Below are positions 39,126-51,442 of a stretch of DNA of 64,000 nt, in pieces; the stretch's first letter is position 1; each line of letters opens with the position of its first letter. Under the pieces are notes generated by a model that ran no database searches, was not told the origin of the DNA, and saw nothing but the letters and a program-made list of their open reading frames with translations. The stretch is from assembly GCA_030998225.1 (NCBI GenBank), contig JAPYXD010000737.1:1984001-2048000 (forward strand), in the 5' to 3' direction. The position numbers and the translations under genes were made by a program. The stretch is from Diplolepis rosae. Its lineage: Eukaryota; Arthropoda; Insecta; Hymenoptera; Diplolepididae.

Positions 39126-39166
39126 GGCACTGAAGAGGGCCCCCATATGTGGCCGAAACGTTTGCC
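39126..39166 (+). ncRNA. Hammerhead-ribozyme-like motif, right arm of the Penelope-like remnant
   Basis: Plus-strand counterpart of 37417-37457, identical over the 41 nt. Confidence 0.55.
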
Positions 39167-39377
39167 TTTCTTTCTTTTTGCGCATTTTTAAATGTAATAA
39201 TAATTTTAATCAAAGAAAATAAGAAGAAACTGACCCTATGCCAAAGAAATGAACAAACATTATATGAATTTGGGTCAATATAATAATAGACATGTTACCA
39301 AACATGTCAATTTGAAATTTTTATAGAATGTTGTTTTATTGATCGCAAGACCGACGAAACCAAACCTATATGATATA

Positions 39378-40320
39378 AAGATCTACAAGTTTGAACTGCA
39401 ACATTTTTTCATAAGATGTATATTTTTCTTTTTAATTAAAAAAAAAAATACCATTGAAAATCCGAAATTCAATTTTTTAACTAAAATATGTGAAATACAA
39501 AAAAAACGTAAGAATGGTAAATTGTTCGTTTCAATAATATATACAAATATTTTCAGATATAGTTTCTAATAAAACGTATATTTTTCATTATAATTTAAAA
39601 AAATACGATTAAAATTAAAAAATTTCATTATTTGAACAAAATATGTAACATACGAAAAAAACGTTGAGATAGAAAATTATTTGCCTAAATGAGGTCTACA
39701 AATTCTCAGTAGGACATTTTTTGATAAGATATATATTTCATGTTTTGGTTTTAAAAAATACAATATTGAAAATAAAATATTCCATTTTTGAACCAAAATA
39801 TGTGTGATACAAAATAAGCGATAATACAAAAAATCGTTTTCTCTAAAAGAGTCTATGAATTCTCCTCCTTTTTTAAATATTTGGAAGAAAATAGATTTTT
39901 TGTAATCTTGCAAATTATTAGAAAGTTACAGAAATGTATGCAGAAAATCGAGCGCGAAGCGCAAGTTTCATGATTAGAATGTGTTCTTTAAGGCTGATAG
40001 AGCTTGAAGTAAATTGAATTTCTTTTTTCATTTGAAATCAAAAACAAATTTAGTAACTTTGAGAAAATGTAATTCACATCGATAATATTATAAAATTGAC
40101 TTGAACTTAAGTATCAAATTACAAGTAATAAATTTAAATAATAATGAAACAGGACTTATATCGACCCTTAGTATTAGTATTCAAATATTGTTCATGTTCT
40201 TAGTTGGCTTTAGGGTCCGAAGAATATAAGACCGAGTGCGACGATCGAATCACGCGCCCCAGGCGCGCTCAAACTTGCAAGCGAAGCGCGCGATGAGAAT
40301 TTGCCCACGAAGCGGGCAGA
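39378..40320 (+). mobile_element. Interspersed repeat family A, old 5'-truncated copy
   Basis: Diverged family A body ending with the GCCCACGAAGCGGGC hairpin and AGA before a T-run. It lacks the (gtct)n end. The frames at 39339-39569 and 39677-39913 are incidental. Confidence 0.6.
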
Positions 40321-42220
40321 TTTTTTGTAGTATATTTTTACAAAATTAATATTATGCACTTAACTTGGGCTTATTAGAAGCAAACCTGTGTTAACTTTTA
40401 TTTTAGCATCATGAAAAAATATTAACCTTTTATTATAAAAATTAAGTTACTTTAACAATAGCTTAAATAACATATGAACCTCTAATTTCCGATGGAAGGA
40501 TCTGTGTAAAGAGAGGTTTTAAATATTACAAAAAAAGCATAAATTGTATTTGAGTTCTCATGCGATCTTGCACTTTGAGATTTATTCAGTGTGAAGTAAA
40601 TTCGACAAATCATTACTATATAAAGTAAAATACTTGAAAAAACATTTTCAAAATATTTAATATTTTTACACGAATGTACATACAGTCGACCGGCAATCGA
40701 AATACCCGGGCTCGAATCCCGGTGCATTCGAAAACTTAAGTATGTAACTATGAACGTATTAATATGTTTAATGTTTTTAAATTATTCAATGTTTTATTAA
40801 AACAATTAAAATAGTTAATTGTAATGACCCTTGATTTAATTTATAATAGACTTCTTCATTTATGGACCCTAAAGCCAATGAAATTCATTAAAACATTTTG
40901 AATTCAAAATAATTCTGAATGTTTGAGTATAAAAGGTTTAAATATTTGAAAAATACATAAATTATATCAAAATTAGCACACGAAATCGTACACTAACTTT
41001 AATTTGGTATGAAGTAAAATTGAAAATAAATCCTTTAGAATAAAACATTTTGAAAAAACTTTCAGAATACATAACATATTATAAATGAAAATTTCAATAT
41101 ATAAGTATAAATAAAAGGTTTGATTATTCAAAAGTAAAATATATTATATCTAATATTTTATCGAACAGCACACTTTAAGATTTCATTGGTATGGGGATAC
41201 ACATTTTTAAAATTACACGACTTTTTGTAACATGTTCAACCCCAGCATATAGAATCCAGAAAAGACTTTCTAAAAATATTTTAATTAGGTTAACAAATCA
41301 CTATGAAGACATACTAAAAAAAATCTTTTCAAAATTTTAATTTTTTTACATACTTATTAATTTCCTTCAAAGAGATCTAAATTAAAATTTCTTTTGTAAT
41401 ATCTTTCTATAAAATAAATCACTTTAACGAAAGTTGAAACTCCAGGTCAACCTCTGTAATTTCCGATGGTAGTTTATATATATATATATATATACAAATT
41501 GTCATGTAGAAGATGTAAATTCCAAAAAATGTTATAGTTACAAAGCTTCAAAATTTTGTAATTAAAATTTTAATATAAAACTTTAAGCATTTATTGACCT
41601 TGAATTCCATTGGAAAATTTGTTGTTTACTGTCCAAATCTTCCTCCGATTTCAGAAGAAGAGACAAATTAAAAATTACAAAATATTTCATTAAAAAAATT
41701 TAACTCGTCCATATGATCTTGTCATATTGTAACAAGATTTGAACACTTCGGACAAAAATTTTTATGTAAAATTTAATATCGATAAATATTTACATGTTCA
41801 TATGAAGATATTCATGAACACATATTTTAGCTTCTTAATTTATCCACATCTGTTAGAAAATTTTTCCTTTCCATAGACCATTTCATTTTTTTAATGAAAA
41901 GTCTGTGCTTAAGCTACAAAAATGTGAGATGAAAATATTGCTAACATAAAACTGAGAATGTAAATTTTAAACTTGAAATTTATGTTTATCTCTTCTTAAT
42001 AGAAAATATCTCTCTAACTAAAAAGTTTTTAAATGCACAAAATTGATAAGAAATATGGAAATTTGAATAGGAAAATATATATTGATTCAAATTTGGAACA
42101 TTTATTGGCATCAAATTTTACTGAAAGTTTATTTTTGAAGTGTTCAAATGCTTATAAAATTTCACACGATATTTCAGATTTTTATTTAAGGCAGATTTTA
42201 TCCAAAAATATCGGAAAAAA
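40321..42220. other. Interior of hAT-like element 1: A+T-rich, no genes
   Basis: Contains a tRNA-like fragment at 40682-40733 ('gtcgaccggcaatcg', 'ctcgaatcccgg', the same family as 9370-9439). 41220-41490 is an inverted copy of 36370-36620, giving the element an internal inverted repeat. No coding signal was seen. Confidence 0.5.
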
Positions 42221-43629
42221 TCTGCCCGCTTCACGGGCACATTCTCATCGCGCGATTCGCTCGCAAGTTTGAGCGCGCCTAGGGCGCGCGATTCGATCGT
42301 CGCGCTTCGCGCTCCGTTCTTTCTGGACCTCGCGCTTCGCGCTCGGTCTTGTACTCTTCGCATACATTTAAGTTTATTTCTTATATTTTGATACTGAAGC
42401 TCAAACCAATTTTATAATAATATTACAGATGATGTGAATTACACATTTTCTCAAAGTCACTGAATTTCTTTTTGAATTTAAGTGAAACAGGAAATTCAAT
42501 TTACTTAAGGCTCTATCGGCCTTAAGGAACACATTCTCATCATGACACTCGCGCTTCGCGCTCGATTTTCTGTATAAATTTCAGTATAACTTTTTAATAA
42601 ATTACATGATTAAAAGAATTTATTTTCTTCCAAATCTCTCAAAAAGAAAAAACAATCGTAGACTTTATTTAAGGAAACGATTTTGCAGAACAACGCTTAT
42701 TTCATATCTCACATATTTTGGTGAAAAATATCGAATTTTTTCAATATTAAAAATCAAAACATAAAATATACATCCTGTCCCGAAATTTCTTTATCAGAAT
42801 TTGTAGACCTCATTTAGGCTAACAATTTTCCATCTAAATGTTTTTTTTGCATCTCACATATTTTGTCTAAAAAATGGAATTTTTTCATTTTTATCGTATT
42901 TTTTGGAATTGAAACGAAAAATATATTCTTTATCAGAAACTGTGTCAGACAAAATTTGTAGATCTTTTTGAAACGAACAACTTTGTATTCTTACGTTTTT
43001 TTGGTATTTCCAATATTATTGTTAAAAAATTGAATTTTGGATTTTTAATAGTTTTTTTTTTTAATTAAAAAGAAAAATATGCATCTTATGAAAAAATGTT
43101 ATAATTCAAATTTGTAGGTCTTTATGTATTCCATAATATTGTATCATAACGTTTTTTCGTATCTCGTATAATTTAATTGGAAAATGGAATTTAGATATTG
43201 ACTTTTTTCGAATTTGAATATGCTGTAACATTTCTAATTTTGATTTAATCAAAAAATGTTATTAGGATAATTTGTAGAGATTTATGAGCACTATCAAAAA
43301 CCAGGATAGGAATTTTTGATTTTTTCAAAAAATTATTTTCAAAAACACAAAAGTAGTGCTCCATCCCTCAATTTTGATTGGATGTGGCTGGTTAACGAAC
43401 TTGTCCTTACTTTTTCGGCTCCGATAAAGTGTACCAAAGCTCAATTCAATCTGATAATTCTATCGAGAGTTATGCCGCACACGACCTACAGACAGACAGA
43501 CAGACAGACAGACACTTTCGTAAAAACCATTTTTTCTGACTCAGGGGGTCTCAAAACGTAAAGATTTGATGAAAATTTCGAAAGTCATTTTTCACATAAA
43601 ACCAATACCTTCTCATCCATGATGAGAAT
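42221..43629 (-). mobile_element. Interspersed repeat family A, long 1409-bp copy
   Basis: Complete on both ends (hairpin end at 42221, 'gatgagaat' at 43629), with near-matching flanks GGAAAAAA (42213-42220) and GTAAAAAA (43630-43637). It is longer than the 1053-bp copy, having an extra A+T-rich body segment. The frames at 42118-42363 and 43316-43561 are artefacts. Confidence 0.75.
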
Positions 43630-43637
43630 GTAAAAAA

Positions 43638-44040
43638 TGTGTTGATTCTTAAATAACATATTTCGTAAATTTGAAATTGTCGTCTGCTTCGCGCCTTTTT
43701 TGCACGGTTTCGACAGAAATTCACAATTCTGAATTCCGACTCGATAACCGAAAGCGTGAAATCTAAAAATAACATTGCTTGAAGGAAGCGAGGAGAATAA
43801 GGAGAAGTGGGACGTGTCGTTCTCGCGTGCAAGAGCGACGAGGAAGAAACAAGGGCAGCACGCGCCGCTGCCCCTCCATAGAAATTCTGATGGTAAATCA
43901 TTTCTGGATTTTCTAACTTTCATTATTTACCGACGCGCAAAGTACACCTTTTGCGCAACGCGTTCAGAGGGCGCGTTTATCAGCCCACTTTTGTGAAATT
44001 CTCTTATTCCATTACTTTAGCAATCTCCCAACTCATCTCT
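43638..44040. repeat. Right end of hAT-like element 1
   Basis: G+C-richer terminal segment homologous to about 51170-51442: 'gcgaggagaataagg', 'cgcaacgcgttcaga', then the terminal 'aatctcccaactcatctct'. The overlapping frames seen here differ between the two copies and are not conserved. Confidence 0.6.
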
Positions 44041-44302
44041 GGTGTCGCTCAAAGCGAGATAACCGACTTGCGATATATCGATTCGGTTATTAAAATGGCG
44101 ACATGATTCCGATTCAAATATAATTAATAATGCTAACGCTTCTTTATTGATTAAGGAAAGCAAATTAGGAAGAATATTCTCTAATCATGCCTTCTTTATT
44201 CAGAAATGATTGTTGATACTAATCATTTATATGTAAAATCATAAGGTTAAATAAGAATTTAGACCTTATCGATTACAACTAATTGTTGGTAACATTATAA
44301 CA

Positions 44303-44919
44303 TGTTACTACGACGTAAAAATGTTAAAACATGTGTAGGAATGTTGGGAATTCGAGGTATTACGTCATTGTTATGATTACGAATGACTCATAGGGCTATT
44401 TATAGTAGTAGAACGTGCCTTAACCTCAAAAAGGATCGGATGTAATGTTTATAAACATTTTAGGGAATGTCAACCTTTAGACTTTCGATGTTTATAATGT
44501 CACTCATCACCTAAGTCTAAATGCGTCGTAAAATCGATAGGAGGAGCCATGTGACATTTTACGCTATTCGTCGTACAGACATAAAATTCTGTGACGTCAG
44601 CAATACGATTGACCGTAAGCCACTTGGGCGGAGTAATTCCCACCAAAAAATCATGTTATAAATATAAGCGTATCTCTGAAGAGCGCTGGAGAGAAAGTTG
44701 TGTTCGAATCGCTATGTAATCATTAAATTTGTCAATATTCTTGAAGGCTCGAATTATTTGTGTAGTAGTTAAATTAATTGTGACTTAGTGGATTCAAAAT
44801 TCTGTCTCTTTATTGGTTTTGGTTTTAACCAATCAATAGTGTTAAGATCCCTTACTGTCCGCCCAATCAGAAGATAGGACATCTCCTGACACCGTTAAAT
44901 TGAATCATCGGACATTACA
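44303..44919 (+). mobile_element. Candidate solo LTR
   Basis: Runs from TGTTAC to ATTACA with a good TATA element (TATAAATATAAGCG, about 44655) and a transcribed-looking leader after it. No flanking duplication was found and no partner LTR is present. It could equally be a host promoter. Confidence 0.25.
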
Positions 44920-44951
44920 ATGAGACAAAAGTAGTGTACATTGGGCATGTC

Positions 44952-45086
44952 CGAATTGGCGAAGTACATTACGAAGTAAATACTTCCACCATAGGATGAA
45001 ACGAATCAGTTGTTACGTCAGTAAACGTCGACCTCTTTTCATCCTATGGTGGAAGTATTTGCTTCGTAATGTACTTCGCCAATTCA
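44952..45086. repeat. 135-bp near-perfect hairpin
   Basis: Arms of about 50 bp ('gcgaagtacattacgaag', 'ttccaccataggatgaa' and complements) are separated by a ~35-nt loop. Probably a small foldback MITE. Confidence 0.65.
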
Positions 45087-45440
45087 GACACGGTCATTGA
45101 CTTCATGAAAAACGAGCAGTTTTTTCCGGTAGGTATACATTGTACCATAGTTTTAGTTGACCAAAGTTTCAATTGTCCATAAAATCACCAGACGTCACTA
45201 TATTTGAAAAGCAGTGTTAGACAAAGATTATGAAAGGAATGTGTTGGCAAAAACTGCGAGGATTGCAAGATGCAGGATTCCTGTAAATTTCCCTGAAGCG
45301 CTCTCTACCGCCTATATTTGATATATACTTGCAATTTTTGCCAACGCATTCCTTTCATAATCTCCGTCAAACACTGCTTTTCAAATATAGTGACTTCTGG
45401 TGATTTTATGGGCAATTGAAACTTTGGGCAACTAAAACTA

Positions 45441-47141
45441 CACTGTAAAAAGGAAAATTACATTTTTCCCTTGTAATTCTTTCCTATGATATTCGTGGGA
45501 AACTTACAAATTTATTGTAAATACCCTATGATTTCTGAATGAATTCTCCATAAATATATGAATTTTACAGTAGAACTGTAATTTTACCACGAATATCACG
45601 GGTAATAAACATACCAGTGATAATCGTGGGAAATTTACAATGAAGTGGAAAAGAAATAAAAATGTGATTTCACAATGTTAAAGTAAATTCCCAAAGCGAA
45701 GCACGTAAGAAACCCAGTCCAATGTAAAATTACCATTCTGTTAGGTTTTTCACCGTGTGATGGCGCGTCTGCGCGTGACGTATAATGTAATGGCGATTTG
45801 CGACGGCCAGCGACAGCGTCTTATATGCATCTATATTTTGACTATATTTTGATTTGACGATTCACTTCAAAAGAGGTAGAAGGGGATACTGTGTTTTCAG
45901 GACTTTGTGTATTCAGGACAATGCTGTTCTGGGACTTTGCTGTGTTACCATTCGCGACATATATGAGGTTATGTATGGTCTTCACAGCAAGTGTAAAAGT
46001 TACTTAAGAAATTGTAAGTTAAAGTTAATTTCATGTTCATAATTACATTATTAATAACTTAATAATTATTGTATTATTCTTTTATATTAATAATACACTT
46101 CAACTGCGAAAATTTATTGAAACATATGTATTTCAGCGGACTTTGAAACCAAAAACGGATTCGAAGAATGTAAGAATCTCCTTTGTGAAATATGAAAAAT
46201 CTTCATCTTGATCGCTGAAGGGGTCAGCTTAGCGCAATTGAGCCGCCGAATGGAAAAAATGGATGTAATTTCTGGCCCGCTAGCGGAATCAGATTGAGTT
46301 GCTCCCTGTCTTCTGAAAACGAAGTTTCCAATTTTAATTTTCGATACTTGTAAATTTCATTGTGCATGTTTTTTTTAACCTTTATGAAAAAGAAGTATTA
46401 GTAAGTATTAGATCTAATACTTTTTTCGCGAATAAGTATTAGAAATCATATACTTTTTCGCAAAACTAGTATTGGATCCCATACTTACCAATACTTCTTT
46501 TTCATAAGGGAGGCGAATATTTGCATCACTTACCATATTAAAATGCTGACCCTAAAGTCGTTTTTTCAGAATTGAAAATTTTAATCCTTTTTTTTACTTC
46601 TTGTGAAAAAATTTGAAAAACTTATTACATAATGTGTTCTGCTGAGAACTCAAAAAAAAGAAATACTTCACTATTCTTATTAACAAAATAGATTTGTTAT
46701 GTATTATGTATAATGTATATTCGTTATACATCATACTCAATCTGACTCGGCGGAGCGGGCCAGAAACTCTTGCATTGAGCCCCTCAATTATAAACAGATT
46801 ACCTTCTATTTTATTCCATTTTTGTTATTTCAAATATAAATAAAGAATTTTCCTTTTATATGAACTATTCTTTTATTTCAAGATTTAAGGGAAACAAGGA
46901 ATTTGAATTCTGCGATTTGAATTATCCGGGTATGCTGGACCGCATGCGCAAACCCGTTTTCACATTTGGAACTGGAATTTTACAAAGCGAGTGTACAATT
47001 ACATTGCCTCTAAGTTGCTTCGTGGTAATTTTACCATTCCAATGCAATTTTACACTACTTCCGTAAATTTCCAGCGATTATCACTGGTATTTTTATTACC
47101 CATGATTCTCGTGGTAAAATTCCTTGACACTTTTTACAGTG
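45441..47141. mobile_element. 1.7-kb element with CACTGTAAAAAG ends, TA duplication
   Basis: Inverted ends CACTGTAAAAAG / CTTTTTACAGTG lie between TA dinucleotides (45439-45440, 47142-47143). The subterminal ~300 bp on each side are loosely inverted ('taccacgaatatcacggg'-type motifs). It contains a hairpin at about 46386-46508. The frames at 45854-46042, 46860-47066 and 46991-47176 show no motif. Non-autonomous. Confidence 0.6.
46386..46508. repeat. ~120-bp hairpin
   Basis: The sequence 'gaaaaagaagtattagtaag' at the left recurs inverted at the right, with several internal 'agtattag' repeats. Confidence 0.5.
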
Positions 47142-49885
47142 TATGCTACATTGTATACCTACCATTTTTTCCATAGAGTTATTATACGCCAGAGATGAGT
47201 TGGGAGATTGCTAAAGTAATGTATTTAATTTCGAGTGATTTTCCGCAGCGCGCCCTATTGCGAAATGCTCTTGGGAACTAAAATGAAAGGTTCATGCTAC
47301 TACTTGAAGGGTAAAACAGAGCTACTGTTTATCACTTTTGCAGCGCCCCCAATTGCGTAAAGCTTTTTCCGTCGCTTTTTCGAACTAAAATTAAAGGTCC
47401 GCGCTGTTATAATAATATGTGGGGGCATACACAATGAAGCGCGTCATGTCAGTGTATCCCCACTAACTCGCTTCGATTTCACGCTGTCTGTTGTCGAGTT
47501 AAAATCAGAAATTGTATTTTTCTCGATTTCATGCAAAGGAGGCGCGAAATAGACACAGAATTCAAAATTACGGAATATAACATTAAGAAAATTAAACTTT
47601 TTTTCTATATACTTTGAAAAATATTGATCTGAAATAAGTATCTAAAAGATTTTGTGAAATTTTAAGATGATTTAAATACTTGAAAAATAATTTTTTAATG
47701 AAATTCAAAGTCAATAAATGCTTAAAGATTCGAAACAAAATATCGATTTCAGCATTTTTTTTTAAATTATGTAGAGAATATTTTATAGTAAGATATCATT
47801 CAAGATGAGATACAAGTTTTAAAAATGAAGGGTTTGAACATTTTCATAATAGGTAACATCTTTTGTATGAAAATTTCGATAAATAAATGTAAATGAAGTG
47901 TTTGCTGATTTAACGTAGTTCATCCACAGAAATTAGAGTTCAGGCAAAAATTAGATAAATTTTTTTTCAAGAATAGCAGTATTATTATTGAAGAGATCAT
48001 TTGGAAGAAAAGAGATTAGTTTCCAAGAAAAAAAATTAAAACATAAACAAATAATGCATTCAACAAATTTGATTTTTACCCGGACTTGTTTTCTTATCGC
48101 TTCGAGCCAAATTTAAAAAAATGATGTGATTCTGTGAAATCACGGATAATTTTTTTAAGAAAAAGGCTTTTTACAACTTAACCGTTTCCATTTTTTGGAA
48201 ATTATAATAAATTCTTCAATGGCTGAAACCATTAAAAATAAATTTTCCAAAACAAAATTCTTGTAAAAAAATTACTGAATTTGGTAAAAACTTATTCATT
48301 TTAGAAATATGGAAACGGCTACGTTGTATTAGGTCTTTTGCCTGAAAAAACGATTCTTGATTTATTTCAATCACATCATTTTTTTTAAATTTGGTATGAA
48401 GCGATAAGAAAAAAAGTCGGGGTAAAAATAAAATTTGTTAAATTTATTTTTTCTAATGCTTCAAATATTTTTCTTGGAAATTAATCTCTTTTCTTTGAAA
48501 TGATCTCTTCAATAATAATTTTTCTATATTTGGAAGAAAAATTATCTTTTTTTACCTAAGATCTAATTTTTGAAGATAAACTACGAAGAAAGTACATAAA
48601 TTATATGTGAATTTACACCTCAAACTTTTCTTGATATGAAGTTAAGTCGACAAACCTTTACTAAAAAATAAAATACATTGAATAAAATTTTTTGGAATTT
48701 AACATCTTTTATATGACAATTCGTATATATATATAAACTACCATCGGAAATTACAGATTGACCTGGAGTTTCAACTTTCGTCAAAGTGTTTTATTTTATG
48801 GAAAGATATTACAAAAGAAATTTTAATTTAGATTTAGATTTCAAAAGGTTTTTTTCAGTATGTCTTCATAGTGATTTCTTAACCTAATCAAAATATTTTT
48901 AGAAATTCTTTCCTGGATTCGATCTTGAAGTTGAACAGAAGTCAAAAAAGTCATGCAATTTTTAAAATATGTAGCTTCTTTAAGAAGTTTTTAAAAATCG
49001 ATGTATATCATATTTTAATAAATTTAGAAATTTTTATCAAAATATTGATAGTTTGGATTTTTTGAATTCTTCAAATAAATGTAGTACAATCATCATTTGA
49101 AATTTGATGATTTTTCATTACCATGTTTGATTCTAGAGCAGAATCTAGCAGAAAAATTGCAAAAACATCTTAATTAGTTGGAAAAATACTATGAAAACTT
49201 ACCTTTGAAATGAGACTTTTTGAATTTTCGTCAAATCTTTACGTTTTGAGATCCCTTGTGTCAGAAAAAACGGTTTTTACGAAAGTGTCTGTCTATCTGT
49301 CTGTCTGTATGTCTGTCTGTCCGTCTGCAGTAGTAATAGGTCAGATACTCAATAACTCTGGGTAGAAAAAAATTGTCGGATTGAATTGAGCTTTGGCATA
49401 CATTATCGCAGCTGAAAAAGTAAGGACAAGTTCGTTAACCAGCTACATCTGACAAAAATTGTCAAAATAGGAGCATTTTTTGTGTTTTTGAAAAAAACTT
49501 TATGAAAAAATCAAAAATTTTAAGACTGGTTTCTGATAATTCTCGTAAAGCTCTACTAATTATCCTCATAATATTTTGCAATTAAAATAAAATTAAAAAA
49601 GTCACAGTATATTAAAACTTGAAAAAAGTCAATATCCATTTTCCAGTTAAATTATACGAGATACGAATAAAAGTTATGATAAAAAGTGGTTTACTACATA
49701 AAGATCTACAAGAGTAATAACTGTAAAGTGACATGCTTGATGACATGTCTGCTATTATATTGACCCAAAATTCACAGAATTTTTGTTAATTTCTCATTTT
49801 TTTGGCATTGGGTCAGCCTCTTTTTATTTTCTTTTATTAATATTATCAATGCTACTTACGATAAAAAACGTAAAAAAAGAGAGAA

Positions 49886-49928
49886 GGGAAACGTTTCGGC
49901 TACATATGCGGGGGCCCTCTTCAGTGCC
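49886..49928 (-). ncRNA. Decayed hammerhead-ribozyme-like motif
   Basis: The core is intact, but a stem I base (C to G on the plus strand) and the stem II loop have changed, so self-cleavage is unlikely. It corresponds to 37417-37457 in hAT-like element 1. Confidence 0.4.
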
Positions 49929-50059
49929 ATAAATTAAAAGATTAATTCAAAATTTCCGTAAAAGATAAAAATGTAGAAGATAGTTAAAATAAGGATAATA
50001 ATGAAACTCAAAAGCTTATTATCTCATTGCTTGCAATTCAAAATGAAGAAGTCCAGTAA

Positions 50060-50892
50060 GAGTCAAATTTTCTCAAGTGGGCCACCAAAAACGGAACTAT
50101 CGATTTTGAAGATCTTTTTCACTTTTTCCAATAGCTTGAAACATTATAAGTGCTACCACAAAATATTTTGATGAAATTCGCTTTTTTCTAGTAGTTGTTT
50201 ATAAACAATTTTTAGGCTAAGTTTTCGTAAAACGGCTATATTTCAGTTTACTAACAATGCGATTAGAGTGAAATATAAAACAAACATATAAAAATGTTTG
50301 AACAACTACTGACGAGTAAATTTATATTCATATTTTTTTTTGTTTATAAAAAATTAAAATTTTTATGAACAAATGCAAATTTTTTGAACTTCTCATATAG
50401 GTAGGGAAAAAAATAAAAATGCCTCGGATGTGGCAAACATTCAGCTTTAATCATAAAAAAAAACATTTTAGTACAATTCACAAACAAAAGAGTCGTCAAT
50501 TTTTTTATGCAAGCTGGCACGCGCTCGGGTGCTACCGAGTCATCTCGTCGGCGCCAGCTATAACCGTTTTTCGTTGGCTATTAAGTATCAGTATTTTCTT
50601 TTGTTCATTTGCATGATTATACAATATAATTCTCACAATGTCATTTTTAAATGCGTGAAGAAGAATTGCACGAATTTTGTGTTAAGGTTTTATGTCAATC
50701 AAATAGTAAGAAATGACGCATCATAAAAAAAACGCTTCCGTATTTATTCAAGTATTTGTTGTACAACGTCGCTGTTAGCTGCAGAAAATACTTTGCATTG
50801 AATTTTTTTATTTTCAATTGGTTTGTAACAACGATAGGCCCGTGTATTTTCATTCTTGAAAAATAAATTTTAATAAAAACATATTAAAAAAT
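50060..50892. other. Element 2-specific A+T-rich DNA
   Basis: No recognised gene; the overlapping frames at 50419-50616 and 50529-50726 lack motifs. 50807-50845 is inverted at about 51111-51150 ('aggcccgtgtattttc' and complement), bracketing the fragment at 50893-51150. Confidence 0.4.
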
Positions 50893-51150
50893 TTTACTAT
50901 TTCTGATGGAGCAGGCTCTCAATACGAAAACAGATTTGATTTTGTGAATTTGTTAAATCATAAAAAAGATTTCGTTATAGAAAAAATACTACAGAATTGT
51001 ACAAGTGGGCAACTCAATTTTTCAATAAAATTTATTTTTATTTCTGCACAGTTGAAGAATTCGAAAATCACAAAAAAAATTGGAATCTCGATTTGCAACA
51101 GCAAAAACCGTGAAAAATACACGGGCCTATCATTGCTACAAACCAATTGA
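50893..51150 (+). pseudogene. Transposase-like protein fragment
   Basis: The open frame includes ISDGAGSQYENRFDFVNLL and NHKKDF. The S-D-G-x-x-x-Q-Y/F-x-N-R/K pattern occurs around a catalytic-Asp-like position in a family of insect transposon proteins. Downstream residues are unrecognisable up to the stop. It is clearly partial and lies between short inverted repeats. Confidence 0.35.
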
Positions 51151-51169
51151 AATAAAATATAAATTTCGA

Positions 51170-51442
51170 TAAATTTCGACAGAAATACACAATTCTCAAT
51201 TCCGACTTGATAACCGAAAGCGTGAAATCTAAAAATAGCATTGCATGGAGGAAGCGAGGAGAATAAGGAGAAGTGGGACGAGCCGTTCTCACGTGCAAGA
51301 GCGACTGGATTTTCTAACTTTCATTATTTACCGACGCGCAAAGTACACCTTTTGCGCAACGCGTTCAGAGGGCGCGTTTATCAGCCCACTTTTGTGAAAT
51401 TCTCTTATTCCATTACTTTAGCAATCTCCCAACTCATCTCTG
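51170..51442. repeat. Right end of hAT-like element 2
   Basis: Homologous to 43680-44040 with a ~60-bp deletion; ends at the terminal inverted repeat. Confidence 0.6.

Larger units (their letters stand above)
37255..39310 (-). mobile_element. Penelope-like element remnant with inverted terminal arms
   Basis: Two arms of about 330 bp (37255-37590 and about 38990-39310) are inverted copies, each ending 'tgacccaaa'-type sequence and each with a hammerhead-like motif. The interior on the minus strand shows broken frames starting LAIQNEVVQYAASR. Penelope-like elements often have inverted or partial terminal duplications with hammerheads, so the class is inferred. No reverse transcriptase or GIY-YIG endonuclease motif was recognised. 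Confidence 0.4.
32336..44040. mobile_element. hAT-like element 1 (11.7 kb with nested insertions)
   Basis: Left end CAGAGATGAGTTGGGAGA at 32336; its complement ends at about 44040. It is flanked by GGTGTCGC (32328-32335 and 44041-44048; one G is shared with or lost from the right tip). CAG-AG ends and an 8-bp duplication are hAT hallmarks. It shares ends and about 3 kb of interior with 47190-51442. Nested inside are family A copies, a 4-bp-TSD element (34830-36271) and Penelope-like pieces. No transposase was seen, so it is non-autonomous. Confidence 0.7.
44049..45119. other. Unique spacer with a candidate solo LTR and a hairpin
   Basis: Resumes host-like sequence after hAT-like element 1. 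Holds a possible solo LTR (44303-44919) and a hairpin (44952-45086). No coding frame was recognised. Confidence 0.4.
45128..47164. mobile_element. Palindromic MITE (8-bp TSD TTTTTTCC), split by a second element
   Basis: The ends GGTAGGTATACATTGTA and TACATTGTATACCTACC are flanked by TTTTTTCC (45120-45127, 47165-47172). If the 45441-47141 insertion is ignored, the remainder (~335 bp) is one long hairpin, including 'catagttttagttg' and its complement and the inner arms of 45157-45440. Confidence 0.7.
47190..51442. mobile_element. hAT-like element 2 (4253 bp, perfect 8-bp TSD TTATACGC)
   Basis: Ends CAGAGATGAGTTGGGAGA and complement; identical 8-bp flanks at 47182-47189 and 51443-51450. 47190-50060 matches 32336-37580 of element 1 minus the latter's insertions, so it supplies the empty sites for two of them. 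The right part (50060-51170) differs and includes a transposase-like fragment. No full transposase, so non-autonomous. Confidence 0.8.
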
